Shown here in pieces: positions 53,056 through 62,044 of a stretch of 64,000 nt of DNA. The position numbers and the translations under genes are program-made. Numbering within the stretch: the first letter of the stretch is position 1; the number at the start of each line of letters is the position of its first letter. The notes below the pieces were generated by a model. It made no database searches. It worked only from the letters and a program-made list of their open reading frames with translations, and was not told the DNA's origin. Source of the stretch: Mycolicibacterium canariasense (lineage in GTDB: Bacteria; Actinomycetota; Actinomycetes; Mycobacteriales; Mycobacteriaceae); NCBI RefSeq assembly GCF_002101555.1, contig NZ_LQOL01000058.1, forward strand, positions 62,001 to 126,000, given 5' to 3'.

Positions 53056-53063
53056 TGCAACTT

Positions 53064-54560
53064 ATGCAACGGATTATCGGAACCGAGGTGGAATACGGCA
53101 TCTCGTCGCCGTCGGACCCGACCGCTAATCCGATCCTCACCTCCACCCAGGCGGTGCTGGCCTACGCCGCTGCGGCCGGTCTGCAGCGGGCCAAGCGCAC
53201 CCGGTGGGATTACGAGGTCGAATCCCCGTTACGGGATGCCCGCGGGTTCGACCTGTCGCGTTCCTCGGGCCCGCCGCCGATCGTCGACGCCGACGAGGTC
53301 GGCGCGGCCAACATGATCCTCACCAACGGCGCCCGGCTCTACGTCGATCACGCCCACCCCGAGTATTCGGCGCCCGAGTGCACCGACCCGCTGGACGCGG
53401 TGATCTGGGACAAGGCCGGTGAACGGGTGATGGAGGCCGCGGCCCGCCACGTCGCCAGCGTGCCGGGGGCGGTCAAGCTGCAGCTGTACAAGAACAACGT
53501 GGACGGCAAGGGCGCGTCCTACGGGTCGCACGAGAACTACCTGATGAGCCGGCACACCCCGTTCTCCGCGGTGATCGCCGGACTCACACCGTTTTTCGTC
53601 TCCCGTCAGGTGATCACCGGGTCCGGACGCGTCGGCATCGGGCCCTCCGGCGACGAGCCGGGTTTCCAACTGTCCCAGCGTGCCGACTACATCGAGGTCG
53701 AGGTCGGCCTGGAGACCACACTCAAGCGCGGCATCATCAACACCCGCGACGAGCCGCACGCCGACGCCGACAAGTACCGTCGGCTGCACGTCATCATCGG
53801 GGACGCCAACCTCGCCGAGACGTCGACCTACCTCAAGGTGGGCACCACCTCGCTGGTGCTCGACCTGATCGAATCCGGCGCCGACCTGTCGGATCTGGCG
53901 CTGGCCCGCCCGGTGCACGCCGTGCACGTGATCAGCCGGGACCCGTCTTTGCGCGCCACCGTCGCGCTGGCCGACGGTCGCGAACTGACCGGTCTTGCCC
54001 TGCAACGCATCTATCTGGACCGGGTGGTCAAACTGCTGGATCAGCGCGATCCGGATCCGCGCGCCCAGCACGTCGTGCAGACCTGGGCCGAGGTGCTGGA
54101 CCTGCTGGAGCGCGATCCGATGGAATGCGCGGAGATCCTGGACTGGCCGGCCAAGCTGCGACTGCTCGAGGGTTTCCGCCATCGGGAGAACCTGGCCTGG
54201 TCCGCACCCCGGCTGCACCTGGTCGACCTGCAGTACTCCGATGTGCGCCTGGACAAGGGCCTGTACAACCGGTTGGTGGCCCGCGGGTCGATGAAACGCC
54301 TGGTCACCGAGCAGCAAGTGCTCGACGCCGTGGACAATCCGCCGACCGACACCCGGGCCTACTTCCGTGGTGAGTGTCTGCGCCGGTTCGGTGCCGATAT
54401 CGCCGCGGCCAGCTGGGACTCGGTGATCTTCGATCTGGGCGGCGATTCACTCGTCCGGATTCCCACCCTGGAACCGCTGCGGGGCAGCAAGGCACATGTG
54501 GGTGCGTTGCTGGATTCGGTGCACAGCGCGGCCGAATTGGTGGAACAGCTCACCACGTAA
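53064..54560 (+). CDS. dop: Deamidase/depupylase of Pup
   Basis: Converts the C-terminal Gln of Pup to Glu and removes Pup from conjugates; 498 aa. A carboxylate-amine ligase fold related to glutamine synthetase: metal/ATP motif IIGTEVEYGISSPSDP at the start, with the catalytic region RLYVDHAHPEYSAPECTDP, GSHENYLM, and LQYSDVRLDKGLYNRLV near the end. The Dop-specific insertion after the first strands (LTSTQAVLAYAAAAGLQRAK) distinguishes it from PafA. The sequence is close to the M. tuberculosis protein as I recall it. It heads the dop-pup-prcB-prcA unit; pafA is not in this window. Confidence 0.97.
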   Translation: MQRIIGTEVEYGISSPSDPTANPILTSTQAVLAYAAAAGLQRAKRTRWDYEVESPLRDARGFDLSRSSGPPPIVDADEVGAANMILTNGARLYVDHAHPEYSAPECTDPLDAVIWDKAGERVMEAAARHVASVPGAVKLQLYKNNVDGKGASYGSHENYLMSRHTPFSAVIAGLTPFFVSRQVITGSGRVGIGPSGDEPGFQLSQRADYIEVEVGLETTLKRGIINTRDEPHADADKYRRLHVIIGDANLAETSTYLKVGTTSLVLDLIESGADLSDLALARPVHAVHVISRDPSLRATVALADGRELTGLALQRIYLDRVVKLLDQRDPDPRAQHVVQTWAEVLDLLERDPMECAEILDWPAKLRLLEGFRHRENLAWSAPRLHLVDLQYSDVRLDKGLYNRLVARGSMKRLVTEQQVLDAVDNPPTDTRAYFRGECLRRFGADIAAASWDSVIFDLGGDSLVRIPTLEPLRGSKAHVGALLDSVHSAAELVEQLTT

Positions 54561-54634
54561 GTACTTGCTATGCCGGGCAGGAAGCGCGTTGACCGGTAGT
54601 GTGAAAGAACCGATCGAGCAATCAGGAGGCGGCG

Positions 54635-54829
54635 ATGGCTCAGGAACAGACCAAGCGTGGCGGTGGTAGCGGTGAGGACGACGATCTCACCGGTACGACG
54701 GCCGCCGGCCAGGAGCGTCGCGAGAAGCTGACCGAGGAGACCGACGACCTGCTGGACGAGATCGACGACGTGCTGGAGGAGAACGCCGAGGACTTCGTGC
54801 GCGCATACGTCCAAAAGGGCGGCCAGTGA
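54635..54829 (+). CDS. pup: Prokaryotic ubiquitin-like protein Pup
   Basis: A 64-aa intrinsically disordered modifier, conjugated to lysines to mark proteins for the proteasome. It is rich in Glu/Asp/Gly, has the Mpa-binding helical segment TDDLLDEIDDVLEENAEDF, and ends VQKGGQ; the terminal glutamine means Dop must deamidate it before ligation. ATG 54635 follows AGGAGG with seven bases spacing. The stop overlaps the prcB start by four bases (GTGA). Confidence 0.97.
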   Translation: MAQEQTKRGGGSGEDDDLTGTTAAGQERREKLTEETDDLLDEIDDVLEENAEDFVRAYVQKGGQ

Positions 54830-55683
54830 CGGGCCGGTTCGACAAACCCCTTGCACCCTTCGCAGACCCTCTGGACATTTCTTCCCCCTACCTGCACCTG
54901 TCGTCGTTCAGCGATTTCCTGGGCCGACAGGCCCCGCACCTGCTGCCGATGGCCGCGGGCGTGAGCGGTAACGGTGCGGCCGACCTGCCGCACGGCACCA
55001 CCATCGTGGCGCTGAAGTATCCGGGCGGGGTGCTCATCGCCGGCGACCGGCGGGCCACCCAGGGCAACATGATCGCCAGCCGCGATGTCGAGAAGGTGCA
55101 CATCGCCGACGATTACACCGCCACCGGTATCGCCGGTACCGCGGCCATCGCCGTGGAGTTCGCCCGGTTGTACGCCGTGGAGCTCGAGCACTACGAGAAG
55201 GTCGAAGGCGTGCCGCTGACGTTCCGCGGCAAGGTGAACCGGCTGGCCATCATGGTGCGCGGCAATCTCGGTGCGGCCCTTCAGGGTTTCGTGGCGCTGC
55301 CGCTGTTGGTCGGCTTCGACGTCGACGATCCGGATCCGGTGAACGCGGGCCGCATCGTGTCGTTCGACGCGGCGGGCGGCTGGAATCTCGAGGAGGAGGG
55401 GTATCAGTCCGTCGGTTCCGGATCGCTGTTCGCCAAGTCCTCCATCAAGAAGTTGTATTCCCAAGTGACCGACGGGGATTCGGCGTTGAAGGTGGCCATC
55501 GAGGCGCTCTACGACGCCGCCGACGACGATTCGGCCACCGGCGGACCGGATCTGGTACGCGGTATCTACCCGACCGCGGTGCTGATCGGGGCCGAGGGCG
55601 CTGCCGAGGTCACCGAGGAACGGATCGCCGAGCTGGCCCGTGAGGTCATAACCGGCCGGACCCGGGCCGGAGGCAACGCCTGA
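54826..55683 (+). CDS. prcB: Proteasome beta subunit
   Basis: Catalytic subunit of the 20S core, 285 aa. A 57-residue propeptide ends LPHG and is removed to expose Thr58 (TTIVALKYPGG), the nucleophile; the supporting Asp and Lys lie in IAGDRRATQGN and further on. GTG 54826 is the start. Its stop overlaps prcA by one base (TGATG), giving balanced synthesis of both rings. Confidence 0.97.
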   Translation: MTGRFDKPLAPFADPLDISSPYLHLSSFSDFLGRQAPHLLPMAAGVSGNGAADLPHGTTIVALKYPGGVLIAGDRRATQGNMIASRDVEKVHIADDYTATGIAGTAAIAVEFARLYAVELEHYEKVEGVPLTFRGKVNRLAIMVRGNLGAALQGFVALPLLVGFDVDDPDPVNAGRIVSFDAAGGWNLEEEGYQSVGSGSLFAKSSIKKLYSQVTDGDSALKVAIEALYDAADDDSATGGPDLVRGIYPTAVLIGAEGAAEVTEERIAELAREVITGRTRAGGNA

Positions 55684-56399
55684 TGAGCTTCCCGTATTTC
55701 ATCTCACCCGAACAGGCGATGCGTGAGCGTTCCGAGCTTGCGCGCAAGGGCATTTCGCGTGGCCGCAGCGTGGTGGTGCTGGCGTACGACGGCGGTGTGC
55801 TGTTCGTCGCCGAGAACCCGTCACGCTCGCTGCAGAAGGTCAGCGAACTCTACGACCGCGTCGGCTTCGCCGCGGTGGGCCGCTTCAACGAATTCGACAA
55901 GCTGCGCGTGGCCGGGATCCAGTACGCCGACACCCGGGGATACGCCTACGACCGGCGTGATGTGACCGGACGGCAGCTGGCCAATGTGTACGCGCAGGCG
56001 CTCGGCACCATCTTCACCGAGCAGGCCAAGCCGTTCGAGGTGGAACTGTGCGTCGCCGAGGTCGCGCACTACGGCGAGACCAAGGCGCCCGAGCTGTACC
56101 GGATCACCTACGACGGGTCCATCGCCGACGAACCGCATTTCGTGGTCATGGGCGGCACCACCGAGCCCATCGCGACGGCGCTCAACGAGTCCTACACCGA
56201 GAACGCCACGCTGACCGACGCCGTCAAGATCGCCGTCGACGCGTTGCACGCCGGCGGAAACGGTACCGAGCAACGGGTTCTCGGGCCGGCCACGCTCGAG
56301 GTGGCCGTCCTGGATACCAAGCGGCCCCGCCGCGCGTTCCGTCGGATCACCGGTTCGGCGCTGGAAGCTTTGCTTCCGTCGGCAAGCACCACCGAGTAG
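55683..56399 (+). CDS. prcA: Proteasome alpha subunit
   Basis: Outer-ring subunit of the 20S proteasome, 238 aa. N-terminal gate segment SFPYFISPEQAMRERSELARKGISRG, where the H0 helix and the binding pocket for the Mpa C-terminus lie; VVVLAYDGGVLFVAEN; and the long C-terminal strand-helix region ending LLPSASTTE. No catalytic threonine, as expected. It is the last gene of the proteasome unit; a 93-base gap separates it from the following signalling operon. Confidence 0.97.
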   Translation: MSFPYFISPEQAMRERSELARKGISRGRSVVVLAYDGGVLFVAENPSRSLQKVSELYDRVGFAAVGRFNEFDKLRVAGIQYADTRGYAYDRRDVTGRQLANVYAQALGTIFTEQAKPFEVELCVAEVAHYGETKAPELYRITYDGSIADEPHFVVMGGTTEPIATALNESYTENATLTDAVKIAVDALHAGGNGTEQRVLGPATLEVAVLDTKRPRRAFRRITGSALEALLPSASTTE

Positions 56400-56492
56400 T
56401 CGGCGGTCGACGCCGGCCGGATCGCCAGCGGGCGGCCGGTGTTGAGGTCATAATCACTCCAACCATCGCTGTTGGAGGGAACCGGCACCGAG
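56400..56492 (+). promoter_or_regulatory. Gap between prcA and the signalling operon
   Basis: This 93-base gap holds a CATAAT hexamer (about 56449-56454), a possible -10 element, and GGAGGGA ahead of ATG 56493. No terminator hairpin with a T run is evident, so readthrough from prcA cannot be excluded. Confidence 0.35.
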
Positions 56493-57755
56493 ATGAGTAC
56501 GTCCCGTACCCAAGCCTCGGTGCCGTGGTGGCCATGGCTGCGCCGGTTCTTCGGCACCACCCCGGGCGTGCTCAGCCTTGTCGTGCTGGTGGTGGTGACC
56601 GGTGCACTGCTGGCCGCGATCATCTCGGCTGCCCAACTCAACGGCCGGATCGCCGAGCGCAACGCGATCCTGGAACGGTCCGAGCCGCTGGCGTATGCCG
56701 CGCACAACCTGTACGCGGCGCTGTCGGCAGCCGACGCCGCGGCGGTATCGGCGTTCCTGTCCAACGAGATCGACACCGGTCCGATGCGCAAGCGCTACCA
56801 GCAGGCCCTGGCCGACGCCTCGGCGGCGCTGGCCGACGCGACCGCCGGCGTCAGCGATGTGCCGACCCGAACGGTCATGGCGCAGATCGCGGCGCAGCTG
56901 TCCGCCTACACCGGACTGGTGGAGGCCGCCCGGGCCAATGACCGGCAGGGTTTTCCCGTCGGCTCCGGCTATCTGCGTGAAGCGTCCACGCTGATGCAGA
57001 CCGCCATGCTGCCCGCGGCCGAGCGGGTCTACACGACGGACACCTCGACCGTCGAGGACGACCAGCGTGCCGTGGGCGCGCTGCCCGGGCTGGGGTTGTC
57101 CCTGATGGTCGCCGGCCTGCTCGCGATCGTGGTCGGGTCGGTGGTCGTCTACCGCCGGACCAATCGGATGTTCAACATCGGTCTGGTGGTCGCGGCGGTC
57201 GCGGTGCTGCTCGCCGGCGGCTGGCTGGTGGTGGCCACCCGGCTGGCCGCGGTGGACATCGATCAGAGCAGGTCGGCGGGCACCGAACGGTTCGCCCAGC
57301 TGGCGAAGGCCCGGATCCTGGCCCTGCAGACCAGGACCGGCGAGACCCTGCAACTGGTCGCGCGCGGTGACATCGCCGCCAGCAACACCGCCTTCGACCG
57401 CCACATCGACGACCTGAACCGGTTGCTCGTCGACGGGCCCCCCGCCACGGTCGACGGCGTCCAGAAGTGGACCGCGAGCCACCGCAAGCACGCCGAGATC
57501 TACCGGTCCGGCGATTATCCGGGCGCGGTGGCCCAGGCCATCGGTGCCGATCCGAATGCCTCGGCCGCCCAGTTCGACATCGTGGATTCCAGCTTGCGTG
57601 CCGAGTTGGAGTCCACCCGCGCAACCCTGCGCGGTGAGGTCGCCAGCGCCGGGCACCGGCTGGCGTGGAGCCCGACCGGGTCGCTGTTGCTGCTCGGGAT
57701 CGCCGCTGCCGCTGTCGTGATCGGTCTGTGGCCCCGCCTCAAGGAGTTCCTATGA
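56493..57755 (+). CDS. GlnX-like membrane sensor protein
   Basis: A 420-aa membrane protein. Helices: about 28-50 (TPGVLSLVVLVVVTGALLAA), two adjacent helices in the middle (LSLMVAGLLAIVVGSVVVY; MFNIGLVVAAVAVLLAGGWLVV) and one near the C-terminus (SLLLLGIAAAAVVIGLW). They enclose two helical extracellular domains of 130-150 residues. This layout is that of GlnX (Rv0412c), the sensor that, with lipoprotein GlnH, reports external amino acids to PknG. The same partner genes follow here. ATG 56493 has GGAGGGA upstream; an in-frame TTG at 56472 would destroy it. It overlaps the next gene by four bases. Confidence 0.82.
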   Translation: MSTSRTQASVPWWPWLRRFFGTTPGVLSLVVLVVVTGALLAAIISAAQLNGRIAERNAILERSEPLAYAAHNLYAALSAADAAAVSAFLSNEIDTGPMRKRYQQALADASAALADATAGVSDVPTRTVMAQIAAQLSAYTGLVEAARANDRQGFPVGSGYLREASTLMQTAMLPAAERVYTTDTSTVEDDQRAVGALPGLGLSLMVAGLLAIVVGSVVVYRRTNRMFNIGLVVAAVAVLLAGGWLVVATRLAAVDIDQSRSAGTERFAQLAKARILALQTRTGETLQLVARGDIAASNTAFDRHIDDLNRLLVDGPPATVDGVQKWTASHRKHAEIYRSGDYPGAVAQAIGADPNASAAQFDIVDSSLRAELESTRATLRGEVASAGHRLAWSPTGSLLLLGIAAAAVVIGLWPRLKEFL

Positions 57756-58711
57756 GGGCGCGAATCATCTTGGTGCTGGCCATGATCGGGATCGTGGTCG
57801 GGTGCGGCTCGGTCAGTGAGCCGGTATCGGTCAGCGTCGCCCCGGTCGACGCCAGCCCCGCCGGTGTCACGGAGGCCACCGCGGCACCGGCCGTCGCGGG
57901 CGACAACTGCGACACGGAGGCCAGCCTGCGCCCCGGTCGGCAGGCCGCGCCGGGTGCCATGCCGCCCGGCTCGACGATGGCGGCCATCGCGGCGCGCGGC
58001 AGGTTGATCGCCGGGGTGGACCAGAGTCAGTTCCTGTTCGGCTTCCGCAACCCGGCCACCGGGGCGCTGGAGGGCTTCGACATCGACATCGCCCGCCAGA
58101 TCGCCCGCGCCATCTTCGGGGATCCGAACCGCATCGAATTCCGGGTGGTCGAAGCCGGCCGACGGGAGGCGGTGCTGCAGTCCGGCGAGGTCGACGTGGT
58201 GGTGCGCACCTTCTCGATCAACTGTGCGCGCAGGCAGAATGTCGAGTTCTCCACGGTGTACTTCAACGCCGATCAGCGCATCCTGGTGCTCGAGGGTTCC
58301 GGAATCGACTCTGCCGCAGCTCTTGCCGGCAAACGTGCCTGCGCGGTGTCGGGCACCACCTCGCTGGCCAAGCTCTACGGGCTGGACCCCAGGCCCATCG
58401 TGGTGGGGGCGCCGACCTGGACCGACTGCCTGGTGATGCTGCAGCAGGGTCAGATCGATGCCATCGGTACCGACGGGGTGGTCCTGGCCGGCCTGGCCGA
58501 ACAGGACCCCAATGTCCGGATCGTCGGCGGCAGTCTGGGCGTCGAGCCCTACGGTGTCGGGATCAAGAAGGAAAACCAGGATCTGGTCCGGTTCGTCAAC
58601 GGCATGCTCGAGCAGATCCGGGCCGACGGGACCTGGCAGCGCCTGTACGACGCCAGCCTGCAACCGCTCGGGCCGTCACCGGGCCCGCCTCCCGCGCGGT
58701 ATCAGGATTGA
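57752..58711 (+). CDS. GlnH-like lipoprotein, amino-acid-binding
   Basis: A 319-aa lipoprotein: signal ARIILVLAMIGIVVG, acylated Cys18, a Ser/Val/Ala-rich linker, then an SBP_bac_3 solute-binding domain starting AAIAARGRLIAGVDQSQFLF. Ligand-site features: GFDIDIARQIARAIFG, VVVRTFSINCARRQ (the arginine that binds the alpha-carboxylate), and GTDGVVLAGLA. From memory, M. tuberculosis GlnH binds Asp/Glu/Gln/Asn and signals through GlnX rather than feeding a transporter; no permease is present here, which supports a sensory role. ATG 57752 overlaps the GlnX-like stop. Confidence 0.85.
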   Translation: MRARIILVLAMIGIVVGCGSVSEPVSVSVAPVDASPAGVTEATAAPAVAGDNCDTEASLRPGRQAAPGAMPPGSTMAAIAARGRLIAGVDQSQFLFGFRNPATGALEGFDIDIARQIARAIFGDPNRIEFRVVEAGRREAVLQSGEVDVVVRTFSINCARRQNVEFSTVYFNADQRILVLEGSGIDSAAALAGKRACAVSGTTSLAKLYGLDPRPIVVGAPTWTDCLVMLQQGQIDAIGTDGVVLAGLAEQDPNVRIVGGSLGVEPYGVGIKKENQDLVRFVNGMLEQIRADGTWQRLYDASLQPLGPSPGPPPARYQD

Positions 58712-58712
58712 G

Positions 58713-59858
58713 ATGACCGCACTCAGTACCGACGCCATCGACCGCGAAATCGACACGCGGACTGTCGAAGTCGCGGCGATGTCGACGACGATGGTCGAGC
58801 TGGACAGCCATCCGGGGCTGTCGCACGTGCGGCTGTACCCGCCCACCGGCGTCACCGCGCGACACTGGACCGCGGTCGAGGCCGCGATTGCGCAGCTCTG
58901 GGAGGACCTCGGCCGGATGACCGCGATCCTGGACGGTACCCGCGCGATCCGGGCCCGCCGGTCCAAGCCCTCGGAGGCCGACCGGGCCGAACTGACGCAC
59001 TGGCTGCGGGAACGCCCGCTCGAGGTGTCCAGGGAACGCGTGCCGCTGGCGCGGCGGTCGCTCACCGGATCCGGCGAGGTGATCGAGTACGTCGGCCTGG
59101 CCGATACCGCCGATCGGATGCGAGCCGCCTATCCGGCGGTGGCCGAATTCCTCGACGAGGTCGACCGGGTCAACACGCTGGTGGTGCACGGTCTTGCGGC
59201 CGTGCAGGACAGGGTGGCCGCCACCGGCGCACCCGAGCCCGCCGGTGTCGCCGACCTGCTGGCGGTCGCGGCGACCGATCCGCTGTCGCTGTCCGCCGGT
59301 GCCGTCGAGACGCGGGTACGTGCCATCACCGTCGCTTTCGAGAGGCAGGCGGCCGAGCTTGTCGAGCTCGCCGAGCTGCGCTCCCATTGGGCTGCGGCCG
59401 TGCAGAAGACGTCGGGCACGCTGGACGCCCTGCGTGCGTCGGCGGCGCGCGCCGGCGAGGTCCGGGAGCGGGCCCGGCGGCAGGTGCTGTGCGGGCCGCT
59501 GCCCGCGCACCCGGACGCCGAACCGGGTCTGCGCGCCGAACTGGCCCTGCTGACCGCCGACGATCCGGCCGCATTGCGTGCCCTGCAGCGGCGAATCGAC
59601 GAAGCCCAGCGCGTGCTCGACGAGGACGAACGACTGGCCCAGGGGCTACTGGACCGGCGCGCCGAACTGGCCGGCCGACTGGAGGTCTACCAGACCAAGG
59701 CCGCCCGACTCGGCCTGGGGGAGGACCGGGATCTGTTGGCGTCGGGCCGGATCGCGGCCGGACTGCTGTCGCGGCGCCCGTGCGATCTGCGTGAGGTGAC
59801 CCGGGCGGTATCCGCTTTCCAACAGATCCTCGCCCAGAAGCGGGAGGCGGCCAGATGA
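58713..59858 (+). CDS. Predicted coiled-coil protein between GlnH-like and PknG-like genes
   Basis: A 381-aa almost entirely helical soluble protein without signal peptide or membrane segment; I do not recognise a catalytic domain. Heptad-rich stretches lie at about 245-285 (VERQAAELVELAELRSHWAA type) and 315-360 (LRALQRRIDEAQRVLDEDER; QGLLDRRAELAGRLEVY), consistent with coiled coils. The N-terminal part contains VTARHWTAVEAAIAQLWEDL. The gene begins one base after the GlnH-like stop and overlaps the kinase by four bases. M. tuberculosis, as I recall, has no such gene between glnH and pknG, so it may be an adaptor or kinase substrate specific to this version. Confidence 0.75.
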   Translation: MTALSTDAIDREIDTRTVEVAAMSTTMVELDSHPGLSHVRLYPPTGVTARHWTAVEAAIAQLWEDLGRMTAILDGTRAIRARRSKPSEADRAELTHWLRERPLEVSRERVPLARRSLTGSGEVIEYVGLADTADRMRAAYPAVAEFLDEVDRVNTLVVHGLAAVQDRVAATGAPEPAGVADLLAVAATDPLSLSAGAVETRVRAITVAFERQAAELVELAELRSHWAAAVQKTSGTLDALRASAARAGEVRERARRQVLCGPLPAHPDAEPGLRAELALLTADDPAALRALQRRIDEAQRVLDEDERLAQGLLDRRAELAGRLEVYQTKAARLGLGEDRDLLASGRIAAGLLSRRPCDLREVTRAVSAFQQILAQKREAAR

Positions 59859-62044
59859 AGTGTGCCGAGCCGGGTTGCGGCGGTACCGTCACCGACGGGT
59901 ACTGCGATGTGTGTGGCAGCGCACCGGTACCGCAGCAGCAACCCGCTGCCACCGCGGCAGCCACCCGCGGCAGCACGTCCGCGCGATCGGCCCGCACCGC
60001 GCGGACCGGCTCGTCACGATCGACCTCCAGCGCGCGGGGCCGGCTCGGTGCCGGGGTGGTCACCATGCCGCGGATCCCCAAAGGTGATCCCGCCGCGGCG
60101 ATCATGGCCGATCCCAAGGTGCCCGAGGGGAGCCGTTTCTGCGGAAATCCGGACTGCCGCAAGCCGGTCGGGCGTGGCCGCGATGGTACGCCGGGACGGC
60201 CCGAGGGGTTCTGCACCGCCTGCGGAAGCCGCTATTCGTTCGTGCCCATGCTGTCCCCCGGTGATCTGGTCGCCGGCCAGTACGAGGTTCAGGGCTGCCT
60301 GGCTCACGGCGGGCTGGGCTGGATCTACCTGGCGATCGACCGCAACGTGCACAACCGCTGGGTGGTACTCAAAGGGCTGCTCAACTCGGGCGACAAGGAT
60401 GCGATGGCCGCCGCTGCCGCCGAGGTGCTCGCCCTGGCCGAGGTGGAGCACCCGAGCATCGTCCGGATCTACAACTTCGTGCAGCACCCCGACCCCTCCG
60501 GGGTGCCGGTCGGGTTCATCGTCATGGAATATGTCGGCGGCACCTCGCTCAAACAGATCCGCAAAGCGCACAACGGGCCGCTGCCACCGGATCAGGCGGT
60601 CGCCTACATCGTCGAGATCGTGCCGGCGCTGGATTTCCTGCACGGTCAGGGCCTGGCCTACTGCGATTTCAAACCGGACAACGTGATGCAGACCGACGAG
60701 CAGCTCAAGCTCATCGACCTGGGCGCGGTCATCGCCATGGATGATCAGGACAGCGCGATCTACGGCACCATCGGCTATCAGGCGCCCGAGATCGCCAGGA
60801 CCGGGCCGACCGTCGCCAGCGATGTCTACACGGTGGGCCGCACGCTGGCCGTACTGGTCATGGACGTACCGCAACAGAATGGGCATTTCGCGGCCGAGTT
60901 GCCGGGTCCGGAGACGGTGCCGGTGCTGGCCGCACACGAGTCGTTGCACCGGGCGCTGCTGCGCGCCACCGATCCGGATCCGGCGCGCCGATTCTCCTCG
61001 ATGGCGGAGCTGGCCGACCAGCTCACCGGGGTGTTGTACGAGATCGTGGCGGCCGGGGGAGCGCCCCCGGAACCCCGGGTCTCGCTGCACTTCAGCCAGC
61101 AGCGCGGCGCTTTCGGCATCAGCAGGGTGGCCCCGGCCGACCGGATCGAGGTGATCGCCGCACTCCCGGTACCCAGCGTCGACCTCACCGACCCGGGCGC
61201 GGCGGTGCTGGCCACCACCAGTGGCACCCCACCGGCCCAACTGGAGCAGGCACTGCAGCTGGCCGGTGGCGCAGCGGCATCGGTGGAGATCCCACTGCGC
61301 CTGGCCCGCGCCGATTTGGAGACGCGCGCGCCGGCGGCCGCCCGCAAGCGGCTGGTCAGGCTGGACGCACTGATCCCCGGCGACTGGCGACTGGCGTGGT
61401 ATCGCGGCCAGTGCGCCCTGCTGGAAGGTAATTTCGACAGCGCCGCACAGGAATTCGAGACCGTGCTGGCCACCCTGCCCGGCGAGCTGGCACCGAAGTT
61501 GGCGCTGGCAGCGGTCGCCGAACTCAGCGGCGCCCTGGACACCACCGCGGCCAGGTACTACGACACCGTCTGGCGCACCGACCACGGCTACGTCAGCGCG
61601 GCATTCGGGCTGGCGCGCCGGCGCGCCCGGGCCGGTGACCGGGCCGCGGCGATCGCGGCCCTCGACGAAGTCCCTTCCACGTCGGCGTATTTCACCGCCG
61701 CCGGCGCCACCGCCATCGACATCTTGCTGGACGGCCGCGACGGCGCGGATCTCGACGAACCGACCCTGGCCGACGCCGGCGCCCGCGCCGCGGCGCTGAC
61801 CGTGGAGTCGGCCACCAAACGGGCACAGATCGACCTCCAGGTGCTGGGTGCGGCCCTGAGCTGGTTACAGGCCGGCCACACCGGGTCTACCGCGACGTTG
61901 CTCGGGTACCCGTTCGACGTCCCCGGGATCCGGCGCGGGATGGAGCAGTGCTACCGCGACCTGGCGCAGGGCAGCCGAACCATCTGGGACCGAATAGCGT
62001 TGGTGGAGCAGGCCAATGCGGTCCGGCCGAGGACCCGGGTATGA
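59855..62044 (+). CDS. PknG-family serine/threonine protein kinase with additional N-terminal zinc ribbon
   Basis: A 729-aa soluble kinase. N-terminal zinc ribbon Cys3, Cys8, Cys17, Cys20; a Ser/Thr/Arg-rich tail (TARTGSSRSTSSARGRLGAG), likely autophosphorylated; rubredoxin-like metal site with FCGNPDC (about 95) and FCTACGS (about 120); kinase domain with loop CLAHGGLGWIYLAIDRN, lysine in VVLKGL, catalytic YCDFKPDNVM, DLG-type LIDLGAV, and QAPEIARTGPTVASD; then a C-terminal TPR-like region (GDWRLAWYRGQCALLEGNFD; GELAPKLALAAVAELSG). These match M. tuberculosis PknG throughout, but the first ribbon and the neighbouring phosphatase and VWA genes differ. Likely a paralogue of the canonical pknG, which would lie elsewhere. 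Confidence 0.9.
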   Translation: MKCAEPGCGGTVTDGYCDVCGSAPVPQQQPAATAAATRGSTSARSARTARTGSSRSTSSARGRLGAGVVTMPRIPKGDPAAAIMADPKVPEGSRFCGNPDCRKPVGRGRDGTPGRPEGFCTACGSRYSFVPMLSPGDLVAGQYEVQGCLAHGGLGWIYLAIDRNVHNRWVVLKGLLNSGDKDAMAAAAAEVLALAEVEHPSIVRIYNFVQHPDPSGVPVGFIVMEYVGGTSLKQIRKAHNGPLPPDQAVAYIVEIVPALDFLHGQGLAYCDFKPDNVMQTDEQLKLIDLGAVIAMDDQDSAIYGTIGYQAPEIARTGPTVASDVYTVGRTLAVLVMDVPQQNGHFAAELPGPETVPVLAAHESLHRALLRATDPDPARRFSSMAELADQLTGVLYEIVAAGGAPPEPRVSLHFSQQRGAFGISRVAPADRIEVIAALPVPSVDLTDPGAAVLATTSGTPPAQLEQALQLAGGAAASVEIPLRLARADLETRAPAAARKRLVRLDALIPGDWRLAWYRGQCALLEGNFDSAAQEFETVLATLPGELAPKLALAAVAELSGALDTTAARYYDTVWRTDHGYVSAAFGLARRRARAGDRAAAIAALDEVPSTSAYFTAAGATAIDILLDGRDGADLDEPTLADAGARAAALTVESATKRAQIDLQVLGAALSWLQAGHTGSTATLLGYPFDVPGIRRGMEQCYRDLAQGSRTIWDRIALVEQANAVRPRTRV

